A DNA stretch of 64,000 nucleotides from Emticicia sp. BO119 (lineage in GTDB: Bacteria; Bacteroidota; Bacteroidia; Cytophagales; Spirosomataceae). Within the stretch, counting starts at the first letter, position 1. Each line of letters starts with the position of its first letter. Under the pieces are notes generated by a model. That model saw only the letters and a program-made list of their open reading frames with translations, was not told where the DNA came from and made no database searches. The stretch is from contig NZ_JACETV010000005.1 in NCBI RefSeq assembly GCF_013912375.1, positions 186,001 to 250,000 on the forward strand, read 5' to 3'. Shown in pieces: positions 1-8,673 of the stretch. The translations under genes were made by a program, and so were the position numbers.

Positions 1-592
1 TCAGATAATCAACAAATACTTTTACTCTGGCCAGTTTTTCTCTCAGATAAAAGCCTTCTCCGCCCGGTCTGTCTTTGGCATTAAAGCCATTGGCTACGAT
101 TCCCTCCTTAGAAGCCAGATAAAGGGCACGTTCATTGTGGAATAACTGTGAGATAACCGTGACTGAATCCTGCCCGAAAACTTCTTTCAGCCGCACCATC
201 GAATCAAAGGTTCTGAATCCCGCATAATCTAAATAAAGATGGGTAGAGTCAATACCATTCTTTATTAAGTCCTCACGCATCATTTCGGGCTCGTTATATT
301 CTGGTCGCCCATTATCGCCACTGATAATCAGGTATTTTATTTTACCTGCCTTCATTAAATCTGTAGCTGCCTTTATTCTATTAGTAAAATAAGGGTTATC
401 AAAACCTCGCCTTTTGGTATATTTGGCTGTGCCTAAAAGCAATCCTACCTTTCTATACGGAATATCGTCAATATTTGAATAAATCTTTCCTCTGGCATTA
501 TCTTTAATAATTGCATCGCAAACAAAAATTGTTGCTATTGATAAAATAAACAATGCCAGTATAGACCATATAATAAGTTTTTTCTTTTTCAT
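1..592 (-). CDS. SanA/YdcF-like DUF218 protein (truncated by the window edge)
   Basis: The minus-strand frame is open from the ATG at 592 to the left edge, giving 197 codons without a stop, so the C-terminus lies outside the window. The N-terminus MKKKKLIIWSILALFILS is a single membrane anchor of about residues 5-25. It is followed by the DUF218 core: a GLLLGTAKYTKR strand-loop near residue 50, then YLIISGDNG, which carries the acidic/glycine loop typical of YdcF, SanA and ElyC, and VTVISQLFHNERALYLA. Family members are inner-membrane proteins linked to envelope barrier function (SanA affects vancomycin exclusion in E. coli). The biochemical activity is not settled. The family call is firm from the motifs, but the role in this organism is inference. 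Confidence 0.8.
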   Translation of the reverse strand, partial: MKKKKLIIWSILALFILSIATIFVCDAIIKDNARGKIYSNIDDIPYRKVGLLLGTAKYTKRRGFDNPYFTNRIKAATDLMKAGKIKYLIISGDNGRPEYNEPEMMREDLIKNGIDSTHLYLDYAGFRTFDSMVRLKEVFGQDSVTVISQLFHNERALYLASKEGIVANGFNAKDRPGGEGFYLREKLARVKVFVDYL

Positions 593-1520
593 AATTTCCA
601 AATAATACACCATTAAATAAGCCTGTAAAAATAAGAATATTGCTAATATAAAGTATATCCAAGATGTCAATTAGAATATATTTCATGAAATAGATCAAAA
701 AATCAGACTTTTCTCCACAATAATTATGGTTTTTCCACAGTACAAGCAATTCTTCTCGCGTAGTACCTTTGCCGGGCTAAAAAATGAAAAGAAATGACAT
801 ACTTAAACAAAAATACCTTAGTTGTTGAAACCGCTGGTTCGGATTCAATGTCGCAAACACACCCCCATTGATTTGACAAAAAACAAGCAATCAATAGTAT
901 CAGATCTATTAATATATGTGTTCAGAATTATTTCTTTTGACTGTAGACAACGATGTTCGGATTATATCCAGCAAAAATTTTCAAACAAGTTCAGTTACTA
1001 CATTCCTGTCCTTAACAGTACGATTCTATACAAAATCACCCGAAACCCTTTGAAAATCTGATATAAAGACAGAAATTTAGGAAACGCGCCGCTATAGATT
1101 AAAATCCAAATAATAGTAAAATTCTGGCTTAGGAAAAGAATATGACAAATGTAAGTGGCAGAGTTATAACTGACTACATACCAGTTATTCAATCGGTATC
1201 AGAAAAGGTAGTCCATAAGATGAATACCTTTTTACACAAGGAGTATGTAAAAGTACCACCTATAAAAAGGGGCCAAAAAGGTTACCAATAAACTTAAAAA
1301 GGTTACCAATATGGTGGGAACCTTTTCTGGTAATTAAATAAAAAAGTTAAACAAGTTTATATTTTGATTAATAGTCTATAAAACTAATAGGTTGGAAAGT
1401 TTTTATTGAACTTTCCCATCAATTTACAGCGTCTTGTCTTGAAAGATTCCATTCTTCTGTCAGAATTTTATCTTTTTCATTATATTGCATAAAACATTTA
1501 TAAACTCCCTGAGATAATTA
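593..1520. other. Gene-free 0.9 kb stretch
   Basis: No convincing coding region lies here. The short open frames (79-81 codons) have cysteine/isoleucine-rich translations unlike the neighbouring proteins and no recognisable motif. The stretch separates a minus-strand gene from a plus-strand operon, so it should hold both promoters, but no clear TAnnTTTG box was found. The one visible structure is the direct repeat at 1275-1311. Confidence 0.6.
1275..1311 (+). repeat. 16-bp direct repeat, two copies, 5-bp spacer
   Basis: AAAAAGGTTACCAATA occurs at 1275-1290 and again at 1296-1311, separated by AACTT. The start-to-start spacing of 21 bp is two helical turns. A related inverted TGGTAA half-site follows about 15 bp later. 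The arrangement resembles an operator for a dimeric regulator about 210 bp upstream of the amidohydrolase start. The repeat is directly visible; the operator role is inference. Confidence 0.6.
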
Positions 1521-2657
1521 ATGAAAAAGTTTACATTAGCCATCGCTATTTTATTCACTGCCGGCCAATTACACGCTCAACAAATAAAAATCGGCGACAA
1601 CGCCGGAGCCGTCACCTTTGAAGAATACGAGCCAAAATCAACCCTTGTTGTGCCCGGAAAGGTGATTACACGCGCCAAATTCCCATTTATTGACATTCAT
1701 AACCATCAATGGGAGATGAACAGCAAAGAAGACCTCAATAAGCTTATTACAGAAATGGATAAAATGAATATGGGTCTTATGGTAAATTTAAGTGGGCGGG
1801 GTTTTAATCAGGATGAAGCCAGAAGTACCGCAGGCTTAGTAAAGCAGATCGAAAGTGTGAAAAACTACTATCCTACTCGTTTCGCTGTTTTTACCAATAT
1901 TGATTTTTCTAAAATCAATGAACCTGACTGGACAGCCAAAGCTGTAAAAACACTGGAAGACGATGTAAAACTTCGTGGTGCAAAGGGATTGAAAATTTAT
2001 AAAAGTTTAGGGTTTAGTGTAAAAGACAATGGTAAATTAGTGCCTGTTGATGACCCGCGCATCGACCCTGTCTGGAAAAAAGCAGGAGAACTGGGGATTC
2101 CGGTGTTGATTCATACCGCAGACCCCTCTTCTTTCTGGGATCCATTAAATGCTCAGAACGAGCGTTGGCTGGAGTTGAAAACACATCCGGGCCGTAAACG
2201 TGATGCATCGAAAGAATATAGTTGGGAGCAACTAATTGAACAACAACACAATGTTTTCAGAAAAAACCCTAAAACGATTTTTATCAACGCTCACATGGGT
2301 TGGTATCCCAACAATCTGGCAAAATTAGATAGCCTGATGGATGAATTCCCGAATATGTATGCCGAAATCGGAGCAGTTATTGCCGAGATAGGTCGTCAGC
2401 CACGTACAGCCAGGAAATTTTTCGAAAAACGTCAGGACAGAATTCTGTTTGGCAAAGACTCATGGGTACCAGATGAATATCAGACCTATTTCCGTGTATT
2501 AGAATCAGAAGATGAATATTTCCCCTACCACAAAAAGTATCATGCTTATTGGCGGATGTATGGTTTGGGACTTCCAGACGAAGTGTTGAAGAAAGTGTAT
2601 TACAAGAACGCCCTGAAAATTGTACCGGGTCTCGACAAGAGCCAGTTTCCAAAGTAA
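1521..2657 (+). CDS. Secreted amidohydrolase-2 family metal hydrolase
   Basis: A 378-aa protein with a signal peptide ending near residue 19 (GQLHA then Q). The TIM-barrel amidohydrolase_2 family is indicated by the metal-binding FIDIHNHQW (His60 and His62), then KGLKIYK, PVLIHTAD, INAHMGWYP and a terminal aspartate in LFGKDSWVPD. These are the usual strand-end ligands of this superfamily, whose members hydrolyse or decarboxylate small cyclic or carboxylic substrates. The substrate cannot be read from the sequence. The stop is 21 bp before the next gene, an M20 peptidase that is also exported, so the two probably form an operon degrading an amide-containing compound in the periplasm. Confidence 0.82.
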   Translation: MKKFTLAIAILFTAGQLHAQQIKIGDNAGAVTFEEYEPKSTLVVPGKVITRAKFPFIDIHNHQWEMNSKEDLNKLITEMDKMNMGLMVNLSGRGFNQDEARSTAGLVKQIESVKNYYPTRFAVFTNIDFSKINEPDWTAKAVKTLEDDVKLRGAKGLKIYKSLGFSVKDNGKLVPVDDPRIDPVWKKAGELGIPVLIHTADPSSFWDPLNAQNERWLELKTHPGRKRDASKEYSWEQLIEQQHNVFRKNPKTIFINAHMGWYPNNLAKLDSLMDEFPNMYAEIGAVIAEIGRQPRTARKFFEKRQDRILFGKDSWVPDEYQTYFRVLESEDEYFPYHKKYHAYWRMYGLGLPDEVLKKVYYKNALKIVPGLDKSQFPK

Positions 2658-2678
2658 ACCTAAACTAAACATAGTAAC

Positions 2679-4298
2679 ATGAAGAAACACTTCATCTTCG
2701 CTCTTACATTCCTTTTGAGCAGTGGCATCGCTTTTTCTCAGAAAAAGAAAAAAGAAACTGCTCCCCCACCCGACAAACTTGAATTGCTGAAACAAGAAGT
2801 CATCAAAAAAATTGACGACCGCCAGAAGTTTACGCAGGAGGTCAACGACCAGATTTTCAGTTTCGGTGAATTAGGTTTTCAGGAATTTGAAACCACCAAG
2901 TACCTTACCAATCTATTAGAAAAAAACGGGTTTACTATTGAAAGAGGTGTAGCCGGAATGCCCACCGCCTGGATAGCCCGTTGGGGTTCGGGTAAACCTG
3001 TAATCGCCATTGGTTCTGATGTTGACTGTATTCCGAAAGCTTCTCAAAAACCAGGTGTTGCCTACAAAGATCCGATTGTAGATGGAGCACCCGGACATGG
3101 CGAAGGCCACAATTCAGGGCAGGCATTAAATATCACAGCTATGCTTGCACTGAAAGAGATTATGGAACGTGAAAAAATATCAGGCACGCTTATGCTATGG
3201 CCGGGTATTGCCGAAGAGCAGGTAGGAGCCAAAGCCATCTATGTGCGTGATGGCTATTTTAAAGAGGTTGATGCCTGTATTTTTACCCATGTTGGCGATA
3301 ACCTCGGGGTTTCGTGGGGAGACGCCGGAAACACAGGATTAGTATCAGTAAAATTTCACTTTGAGGGAGCAGCCGCTCATGCCGCTGGGGCACCCTGGCG
3401 TGGCAGAAGTGCCTTAGATGCTGTGGAGTTGATGAACATTGCCTGGAACTATAAGCGTGAACATTTAGAAACTACTCAACGCTCTCATTACGTAATTTCA
3501 GACGGTGGCGACCAACCAAATGTGGTGCCTTCAAAAGCCACAGTATGGTATTATTTCCGTGAGCGCACTTACCCGAAAATCAGGAATCTATTTGAGAATG
3601 GTTTGAAAATGGCACAGGGGGCTTCTATTATGACTGACACCAGGTTTACCTACGAAATATTAGGCAGTGCCTGGCCCGGACATTTTAACAAACCTATAGC
3701 CGAAACCATGTTTTATAATATCAGGCGCATAGGATTGCCGCAATGGTCAGAAGAAGATCAGCTCTTAGCCAAAGCCAGCCAGAAAGAATTGCAAGCTCCC
3801 AAAGCAGAGGGTTTAGCTGTTAAATTAGATACAATGGCTGAGCCGGTTTATTCTCCAAACATTATCCGTCAGGGAGGGTCTGACGATATTGCTGATATTT
3901 CATGGTCTTTACCTACTGTGGTTCTGCGCTATCCTTCCAATATGCCTGGTATGCCCGGGCACCATTGGGCCAACGCTATTACAATGGCCACACCAATTGC
4001 ACACAAAGGCTGCACGGCCGGAGCAAAAGTAGAGGCATTAACGGTCCTCGATATGCTCTTCAAGCCAGAAATCATTCAGAAAGCCTGGGAGTATTATAAT
4101 AAAGAGCAAACGAAAGAAATTAAATATACACCTCTGATTTCTAAAGATGATAAACCGGCTATCCAGTTAAATAAGGAAATCATGGAGAAATTCCGCCCTG
4201 AAATGAGCAAATATTATTATGACCCAACCAAATACAAAACGTATCTGGAGCAATTGGGTATTAAATATCCGACTGTTAGAGAAGAAGCGAAGAAATAA
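2679..4298 (+). CDS. Secreted M20-family amidohydrolase, AbgB-like
   Basis: A 539-aa protein with a signal peptide (LLSSGIAFS, about 20 aa) followed by a lysine-rich linker. The M20 metallopeptidase fold is shown by AIGSDVDCIP, then GHGEGHNSGQ and GIAEEQVGAKA, which hold the zinc-bridging Asp and the catalytic Glu-Glu, and by the dimerisation-domain motif FEGAAAHAAGAPWRGRSALD. Overall it resembles AbgB, the p-aminobenzoyl-glutamate hydrolase subunit, but is longer because of the export signal and a C-terminal extension ending in EEAKK. The family removes amino acids from amide-linked conjugates. It lies 21 bp after the amidohydrolase gene, and the operon ends in a strong stem-loop 9 bp downstream. 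Family assignment is secure; the substrate is unknown. Confidence 0.85.
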   Translation: MKKHFIFALTFLLSSGIAFSQKKKKETAPPPDKLELLKQEVIKKIDDRQKFTQEVNDQIFSFGELGFQEFETTKYLTNLLEKNGFTIERGVAGMPTAWIARWGSGKPVIAIGSDVDCIPKASQKPGVAYKDPIVDGAPGHGEGHNSGQALNITAMLALKEIMEREKISGTLMLWPGIAEEQVGAKAIYVRDGYFKEVDACIFTHVGDNLGVSWGDAGNTGLVSVKFHFEGAAAHAAGAPWRGRSALDAVELMNIAWNYKREHLETTQRSHYVISDGGDQPNVVPSKATVWYYFRERTYPKIRNLFENGLKMAQGASIMTDTRFTYEILGSAWPGHFNKPIAETMFYNIRRIGLPQWSEEDQLLAKASQKELQAPKAEGLAVKLDTMAEPVYSPNIIRQGGSDDIADISWSLPTVVLRYPSNMPGMPGHHWANAITMATPIAHKGCTAGAKVEALTVLDMLFKPEIIQKAWEYYNKEQTKEIKYTPLISKDDKPAIQLNKEIMEKFRPEMSKYYYDPTKYKTYLEQLGIKYPTVREEAKK

Positions 4299-4306
4299 TG
4301 TTTTAC

Positions 4307-4350
4307 TTGTCGAATGCCGTTTTTTTTTAATCGGCATTCGACAATCTTTT
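4307..4350. terminator. Bidirectional intrinsic terminator
   Basis: A perfect 13-bp stem (TTGTCGAATGCCG at 4307-4319 pairing with 4332-4344) has a T-rich 12-nt loop and is followed by TCTTTTT. It sits between the converging M20 peptidase and lipocalin-like genes and can end transcription from the left. Confidence 0.85.
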
Positions 4351-4928
4351 TATTTCTTATTCTCAATCCTCACAAACACTCCTCCATAAAAAAATCCGGT
4401 TGGTTTGTCATTTGCGCCATATTGCACAGATTTTAATTCGTATTCATTTTCCGAAATCCATATGTAAGAATATCTCCTGTAGGTTCCTGCGGCTTCGTCG
4501 GCAAAAGCTATTTTCAGGAAGACGTCTCCGTTTTCATTAATAGTTCCTTTACCTACCCCCGCTCTGGCTGTTCCGAAACTTGATAGATGATCTACCTCTT
4601 TTTTTACCGGATTATATGACCAGAAAATATGGCCGTGTGGCAGTGCACCATCAATAACAGCAATCAGGCTATTATCTGTATTAATAGCCGTACAAACCGT
4701 ATGATGATTCAGAATTTTTATATACTCATCTTTCCCACCCCAGTTCTGAGACCAGTTATTATCCTTTAGGGTCCATTCACCAATAAATTTTCGAAAGGGG
4801 TTTTTAGAGTTCTCAGCACTGATTTCCTTATTAGTATGAAAAGTTATGGTGCTATTCTGCGAGTAACAGTTAAGGCAGGCAATGCTTACCAGAAGCAAGA
4901 ACGTTAATCGGGTAGAGGTATGCTTCAT
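4350..4928 (-). CDS. Secreted protein, DUF1579/lipocalin-like
   Basis: I chose the ATG at 4928 (MKHTSTRLTFLLLVSIA) because it puts a normal signal peptide at the N-terminus; an upstream ATG at 4964 would add 12 residues before it. The mature part of about 170 aa begins with FRKFIGEWTLKDNNW, the opening typical of lipocalin-like proteins of the DUF1579 type, and continues with alternating beta-strand segments (HGHIFWSYNP, GTINENGDVFLKIAF, YIWISENEYELKSVQ). Such proteins are annotated only by fold, and none of these residues points to a reaction. The gene is monocistronic, convergent with the M20 gene. Family placement is moderate. Confidence 0.68.
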   Translation of the reverse strand: MKHTSTRLTFLLLVSIACLNCYSQNSTITFHTNKEISAENSKNPFRKFIGEWTLKDNNWSQNWGGKDEYIKILNHHTVCTAINTDNSLIAVIDGALPHGHIFWSYNPVKKEVDHLSSFGTARAGVGKGTINENGDVFLKIAFADEAAGTYRRYSYIWISENEYELKSVQYGANDKPTGFFYGGVFVRIENKK

Positions 4929-5070
4929 TGTTTTTGCTGATTTAATTAAGTAGATTTTCACCAATACATAAACGTTCGTAATACCCTTTTAGCATTCTGT
5001 TAAAACCGGAAACGGACCTTTTATCACAAAACATTGAGTGCAAACCCTTCTGGATGTATCTCATAAAACA

Positions 5071-5105
5071 AAAAAGTGTGCAATAGTAAATCATGCACAC
5101 TTTTT
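5071..5105. terminator. Intrinsic terminator downstream of the NIPSNAP gene
   Basis: AAAAAGTGTGCA (5071-5082) pairs perfectly with TGCACACTTTTT (5094-5105) around an 11-nt loop. Read on the minus strand it lies 28 bp after the NIPSNAP stop and ends in a T run. Confidence 0.82.
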
Positions 5106-5132
5106 AACAGAAGTCTTGCTACTTTATAAAAT

Positions 5133-5879
5133 CTACTTAATGGTAGAGAAATCAGTAGGAGTCATATACATTGACTCTACCTTTTCCGTTAGCTTACCAT
5201 TTTTCTCCGACTCATCGCGGGCTTTTACCCATTTCATATCTTTTCTGAATGCATCAAAGGAAGCCTTACCTGCTTCTTCACTTTTATGGGCCAGAATATA
5301 CACCAATTTAGGCTGAGAACCATCTTTCTCAATGGTTGTCCAGTAAACCACGTTCGTCATACCATGTTTTTTGAAAAGTTTCAGAGTATGGTTTCTGAAA
5401 CGTGCTAATAAATCGTTTAGCTTATCAGGTGCAGCTGTATAAGTTCTTAATTCGAAAACTCTTTCCGGATTTTTCTTTTGTTCTTTCACCGCCGGAGAGA
5501 AATCGGTTGTATTCATAAATATTGATGTTACTTTAGCTACAATTTTGCCGTTTTTCTCCGATTCTGCAGCTACTGTTTTCCATTCAGGATCTGCACCAAA
5601 AGCTTTCCATGAAACATCTCTGGCCTCTTTACTTGGGTAAGACAATACATAATAAAGAGCATTATCTTTATTATCAACAGGTACCCAGTACCCTACGTTA
5701 GTCATACCATGACGCTCGAAAATCTTAGTAGTATGGTTACGGAAACGGGTTAATAAATCGGGTAATTTACCCGGATGGCAATAGTAGATACGCATTTCAT
5801 AATAACGCGTATCAGTATTTTTTGCAAAGGCAATCTGGCTGATTAGTAGAGCCATAAACAGGGAGAATAATGTTTTCAT
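5133..5879 (-). CDS. Secreted NIPSNAP protein with a duplicated domain
   Basis: A 248-aa protein with a signal peptide (LFMALLISQIAFA, cleavage near residue 19). Two NIPSNAP domains follow, about residues 25-130 and 140-245. Each opens with an YEMRIY or FELRTY strand, then RFRNHT and KHGMTNV or RHGMTNV, and closes with a stretch containing ESEKNGK. The ferredoxin-like NIPSNAP fold binds or transforms small molecules in other lineages, but no activity is established for secreted bacterial copies. The duplication is internal and the two halves are clearly homologous but not identical. A -7 box (TACCTTTG) lies just upstream, and a terminator follows. Confidence 0.88.
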   Translation of the reverse strand: MKTLFSLFMALLISQIAFAKNTDTRYYEMRIYYCHPGKLPDLLTRFRNHTTKIFERHGMTNVGYWVPVDNKDNALYYVLSYPSKEARDVSWKAFGADPEWKTVAAESEKNGKIVAKVTSIFMNTTDFSPAVKEQKKNPERVFELRTYTAAPDKLNDLLARFRNHTLKLFKKHGMTNVVYWTTIEKDGSQPKLVYILAHKSEEAGKASFDAFRKDMKWVKARDESEKNGKLTEKVESMYMTPTDFSTIK

Positions 5880-5899
5880 AGATGAGGTTGATTAGACTA

Positions 5900-5907
5900 C
5901 AAAGGTA
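5900..5907 (-). promoter_or_regulatory. -7 box for the NIPSNAP gene
   Basis: On the minus strand this reads TACCTTTG, matching the Bacteroidota -7 consensus TAnnTTTG. It lies 20 bp upstream of the ATG. No convincing -33 TTG was found at the expected distance. Confidence 0.55.
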
Positions 5908-5981
5908 TTTCATTACATAGATAATCCATTCATTTACATGCTATATTTTTACTCTCATTCGTCCAATTATAGATGAATCCT

Positions 5982-6251
5982 TTACTTTCTCAACTGATAT
6001 ACGTCCTGTTCTGCCAATACTTCTTCAACTAATTCTTCTATAATTTTATCAAGCCCTTCGTACCAATCGAGATGAGGTGAGCTCTTATCACATCCTCCGG
6101 CGTGAGGTACGCACTGTGTGTATTCATGTTGAAAGTGGCAGGAAGGACACCGCCCAATAGATTCAAAGGTATTCCAGATATGGCCACAATGGCATTGCCA
6201 GTATTCGCCTCCATCAGGCTCCCATGAGCATTTAGGACAACGGATTTTCAT
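5982..6251 (-). CDS. Small zinc-ribbon protein
   Basis: I chose the ATG at 6251 (MKIRCPKCSW) because the metal-binding cysteines start right after it; the longer open frame upstream has a non-conserved, phenylalanine-rich translation. The 89-aa product has cysteine pairs CPKC, CHCGH and CPSCH, followed by a Cys/His-rich turn with HAGGC, enough for at least two zinc sites. The C-terminal third is acidic and helical (LDKIIEELVEEVLAEQ). No signal peptide is present, so it is cytoplasmic. Similar short proteins occur widely without assigned function; an adaptor or nucleic-acid-binding role is possible but not shown. Confidence 0.72.
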   Translation of the reverse strand: MKIRCPKCSWEPDGGEYWQCHCGHIWNTFESIGRCPSCHFQHEYTQCVPHAGGCDKSSPHLDWYEGLDKIIEELVEEVLAEQDVYQLRK

Positions 6252-6352
6252 GTTAATTACAGTTTTTTTATGCAATATACCAGTTTTTTCATAAAAAAAG
6301 CCACCCATAATAATCAATAAGGGTGACTTTTACTCTATAGCTTAATCTTGAT

Positions 6353-6943
6353 TCAAGTAGCTTCCTTTACCAGATCAACGATTCTCCCTAAAGTTTTTTT
6401 AATAGCAGATGCCGCAACTTTAGCACTCCCGTCTTCATCATCTAATTTCTTTACCGGTTCTGAAACTGCCTCTAAAAAATCACCTAACTTTTCTTTTTGT
6501 TTAGATTCTAAAACCGCTTTACCGGATTGCAATAAGCTAATACTCTCAGTGAGTGCCTCAGCATTACCTATCAATCCTTCTTTTCCTTCACTTAACAAAT
6601 TATTAATCTGATTTGCTCCAACCAACAACCGTATAGAATTAATCACTTTACTTAAAATCTCTGTTTTTAATGTACCAGCAGTAGCCAATGGGATAAGATT
6701 TTTCAATGCTCCTGCCTGCCCTAACAACTTTTCTTTAAAATCATTTCCTCTCGTGTTGGCTTCACCTTCCAATGCAAAACTTCCTGATTTCATCACTGAT
6801 GCTAATTCTGTGGTTTCTCCACTTTCTGAGAGCTTTATAGCCTTCTCTAACAAACTTTCTAACGTTACTTTTTGTGCGAATGAGTGATGGCTAAAGCCCA
6901 GCAAAACTAAGGTAACAAAACTAATTAATACGTGTCTTTTCAT
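6353..6943 (-). CDS. Secreted helical protein of unknown function
   Basis: A 196-aa protein with a clear signal peptide (LISFVTLVLLGFSHHSFA then QKV). The rest is predicted to be almost entirely alpha-helical, with heptad-like leucines (LESLLEKAIKLSESGE, INNLLSEGKEGLIGNAEAL) and a lysine/aspartate-rich tail ending in KTLGRIVDLVKEAT. There are no cysteines after the signal peptide and no catalytic motif. I do not recognise the family. It is flanked by unrelated genes and looks monocistronic, so its context gives no role. A periplasmic helical bundle is the most that can be said. Confidence 0.7.
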   Translation of the reverse strand: MKRHVLISFVTLVLLGFSHHSFAQKVTLESLLEKAIKLSESGETTELASVMKSGSFALEGEANTRGNDFKEKLLGQAGALKNLIPLATAGTLKTEILSKVINSIRLLVGANQINNLLSEGKEGLIGNAEALTESISLLQSGKAVLESKQKEKLGDFLEAVSEPVKKLDDEDGSAKVAASAIKKTLGRIVDLVKEAT

Positions 6944-7173
6944 TCTTTACTTTTTAAATTAAATAACTATACTTGTTAATATTTAGACGCAAATTTCTAA
7001 AAAAAGGTGCTTTGCAATTAATTAATAATTTCTTAAAGCTGACTAAATGACTTTTTTTACATACGATTAGTTGTATTAAAAAGATGAACCCTAACAAAAA
7101 ATTTATTAAACGGCAGGGAAAAATTACCCCAACGAATTTATTTTTTGTTTTAATCGTATCTATAATATTGCAT

Positions 7174-7181
7174 TAACTTTG
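7174..7181 (+). promoter_or_regulatory. -7 box for the GNAT-like gene
   Basis: TAACTTTG matches TAnnTTTG and ends 28 bp before the ATG at 7210. A TTTTTTG run lies upstream but about 26 bp away, longer than the usual 19-21. Confidence 0.5.
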
Positions 7182-7209
7182 TATCAATAAAAGATATGAA
7201 AGACCCACT

Positions 7210-8394
7210 ATGCAGATTGTTGAAGTTGGTAATAACCGGAAACTTCAGAAAGAATTTTTAGTATTTCCGGTAAGACTTTACAGGGGAAATCCCTATTGGA
7301 TTCGCCCCCTTGATAATGATATTGAGAAGATTTTCGACCCTGAAAAGAACCCCCTTCTGAAAAAAGATAATTGTATCAGATGGCTGGCAATTGACGAAAA
7401 TGGGCGTACCATTGCCCGGGTTGCTGCGTTTGTTAATCCGAATACCGTAATTCACAGCAACGATCAACCCACTGGCGGCATGGGCTTTTTTGAGTGTATC
7501 AATGACCAAAAAGTAGCCTTTGCCATGTTTGACCAATGCAAAACGTGGCTAAAAACCAAAGGAATGGAAGCGATGGATGGCCCCATAAATTTTGGTGAAC
7601 GCGATAACTGGTGGGGATTATTGGTGGAGCCGTACGACGCTGAGCCTACGTGGTCAATGTTATACCATCATGCTTATTACCGAAAATTCTTTGAAGACTA
7701 CGGTTTTCAAGATTATTTTCAGCAATATACTTTTTTGCTGCCTCTTGAAGAAAAAGAAGCCCGAAAGGTAGTACGCCCTGCTCTTTTTGAAATTGCTGAT
7801 CGGATTTATAATTCCCCTGGCTATGATTTCCGGCATATTGATAAGAAATATTTGTCGAAATTTGCGCAGGATTTTCGTACTATCTACAACAAAGCCTGGG
7901 CTAAAAATATGGCAGCAGGTGAAATGACTGCTGAGCGTGCCGAAGCCATTATGCAGATGATGAAACCTATACTGGAAGAAGAACTGATGTGGTTTGGGTA
8001 TCATCGTAACGAACCCATTGCGTTTTCAATCATGATTCCTGAACTGAATCAGATTATCAAATATCTGAATGGCAGGCTGAATTGGATTGGTAAACTAAAA
8101 TGGTTGTATCATACATTCATGAAAACCAATCATAAAGCCCGGGGTGTTATTTTTGGGGTAATTCCAGAGTATCAGGGACGAGGTATAGAATCGGCTATTA
8201 CATTGGCGTTTTCAAGGGCTTGCTGGCGACCCAACTACCAATATAAAACCATAGAATTGAACTGGATTGCTGATTTTAACCCCAAAATGCTCAAGGTAAC
8301 GCAACTATTAGGCGCAAAGAAATTCAAAACTTATATTACTTATCGTTATTTATTTGACCGCACAAAGGTGTTTAAGAGACATCCTGTTATTTGA
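7210..8394 (+). CDS. GNAT-fold N-acetyltransferase-like protein
   Basis: A 394-aa cytoplasmic protein. The C-terminal half contains VIPEYQGRGIESAI at about residues 316-330, matching the acetyl-CoA-binding motif A (Q/R-x-x-G-x-G/A) of GNAT enzymes. The N-terminal half has conserved aromatic segments (FGERDNWWGLLVE, YHHAYYRKFFEDYGF) that recur in a Bacteroidota-wide family usually annotated as hypothetical or GTP-binding/acyltransferase-like. The acceptor substrate is unknown. Translation starts at the first ATG after a plausible -7 box. Downstream, 17 bp after the stop, begins a palindromic repeat element. Membership of the GNAT clan is fairly certain, the reaction is not. Confidence 0.72.
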   Translation: MQIVEVGNNRKLQKEFLVFPVRLYRGNPYWIRPLDNDIEKIFDPEKNPLLKKDNCIRWLAIDENGRTIARVAAFVNPNTVIHSNDQPTGGMGFFECINDQKVAFAMFDQCKTWLKTKGMEAMDGPINFGERDNWWGLLVEPYDAEPTWSMLYHHAYYRKFFEDYGFQDYFQQYTFLLPLEEKEARKVVRPALFEIADRIYNSPGYDFRHIDKKYLSKFAQDFRTIYNKAWAKNMAAGEMTAERAEAIMQMMKPILEEELMWFGYHRNEPIAFSIMIPELNQIIKYLNGRLNWIGKLKWLYHTFMKTNHKARGVIFGVIPEYQGRGIESAITLAFSRACWRPNYQYKTIELNWIADFNPKMLKVTQLLGAKKFKTYITYRYLFDRTKVFKRHPVI

Positions 8395-8410
8395 TTGAGC
8401 GAATCATTTT

Positions 8411-8557
8411 GTCTGAACTATGATTTAGCTGATTTTTGTATAACGAATCCCTTAATCTTAATTTACCATACTTCAATTAAACTGAATTAAATGATGAAGT
8501 AAAATAAGAAACTGTTATCATATAAAATCATTAAATCATGTAAATCAGAACTCAGGC
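8411..8557. repeat. Palindromic intergenic repeat element, copy 1
   Basis: The left arm at 8411-8440 starts GTCTGAACTATGATTTAGC. The right arm at 8526-8557, reverse-complemented, starts GCCTGAGTTCTGATTTACA. Most positions agree over about 28 bp, so the element can fold into a long imperfect hairpin. A second copy in reverse orientation is at 40396-40533. Both lie just after a plus-strand stop codon. No coding capacity. Confidence 0.65.
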
Positions 8558-8578
8558 CATTTTAATCAACATTTTTAT

Positions 8579-8586
8579 TAATTTTG
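8579..8586 (+). promoter_or_regulatory. -7 box for the PfkB kinase gene
   Basis: TAATTTTG fits TAnnTTTG and is followed by CACC; it lies about 88 bp before the ATG at 8674. No good -33 match was found. Confidence 0.4.
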
Positions 8587-8673
8587 CACCGTTTTTGCTT
8601 CAAAACAGTAGCAGTTTCATATTTTTCATTCTAAACAACAAATTACCCATTACTATATTGGGACTCAGCATTT

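Noticed and set aside
504-749. 81-codon minus-strand frame
   Set aside because: Overlaps the N-terminus of the SanA-like gene in another frame and has no family features.
822-1192. Two short frames (79 and 64 codons) in the gene-free stretch
   Set aside because: Cys/Ile-rich translation, overlapping on opposite strands, no motif or promoter.
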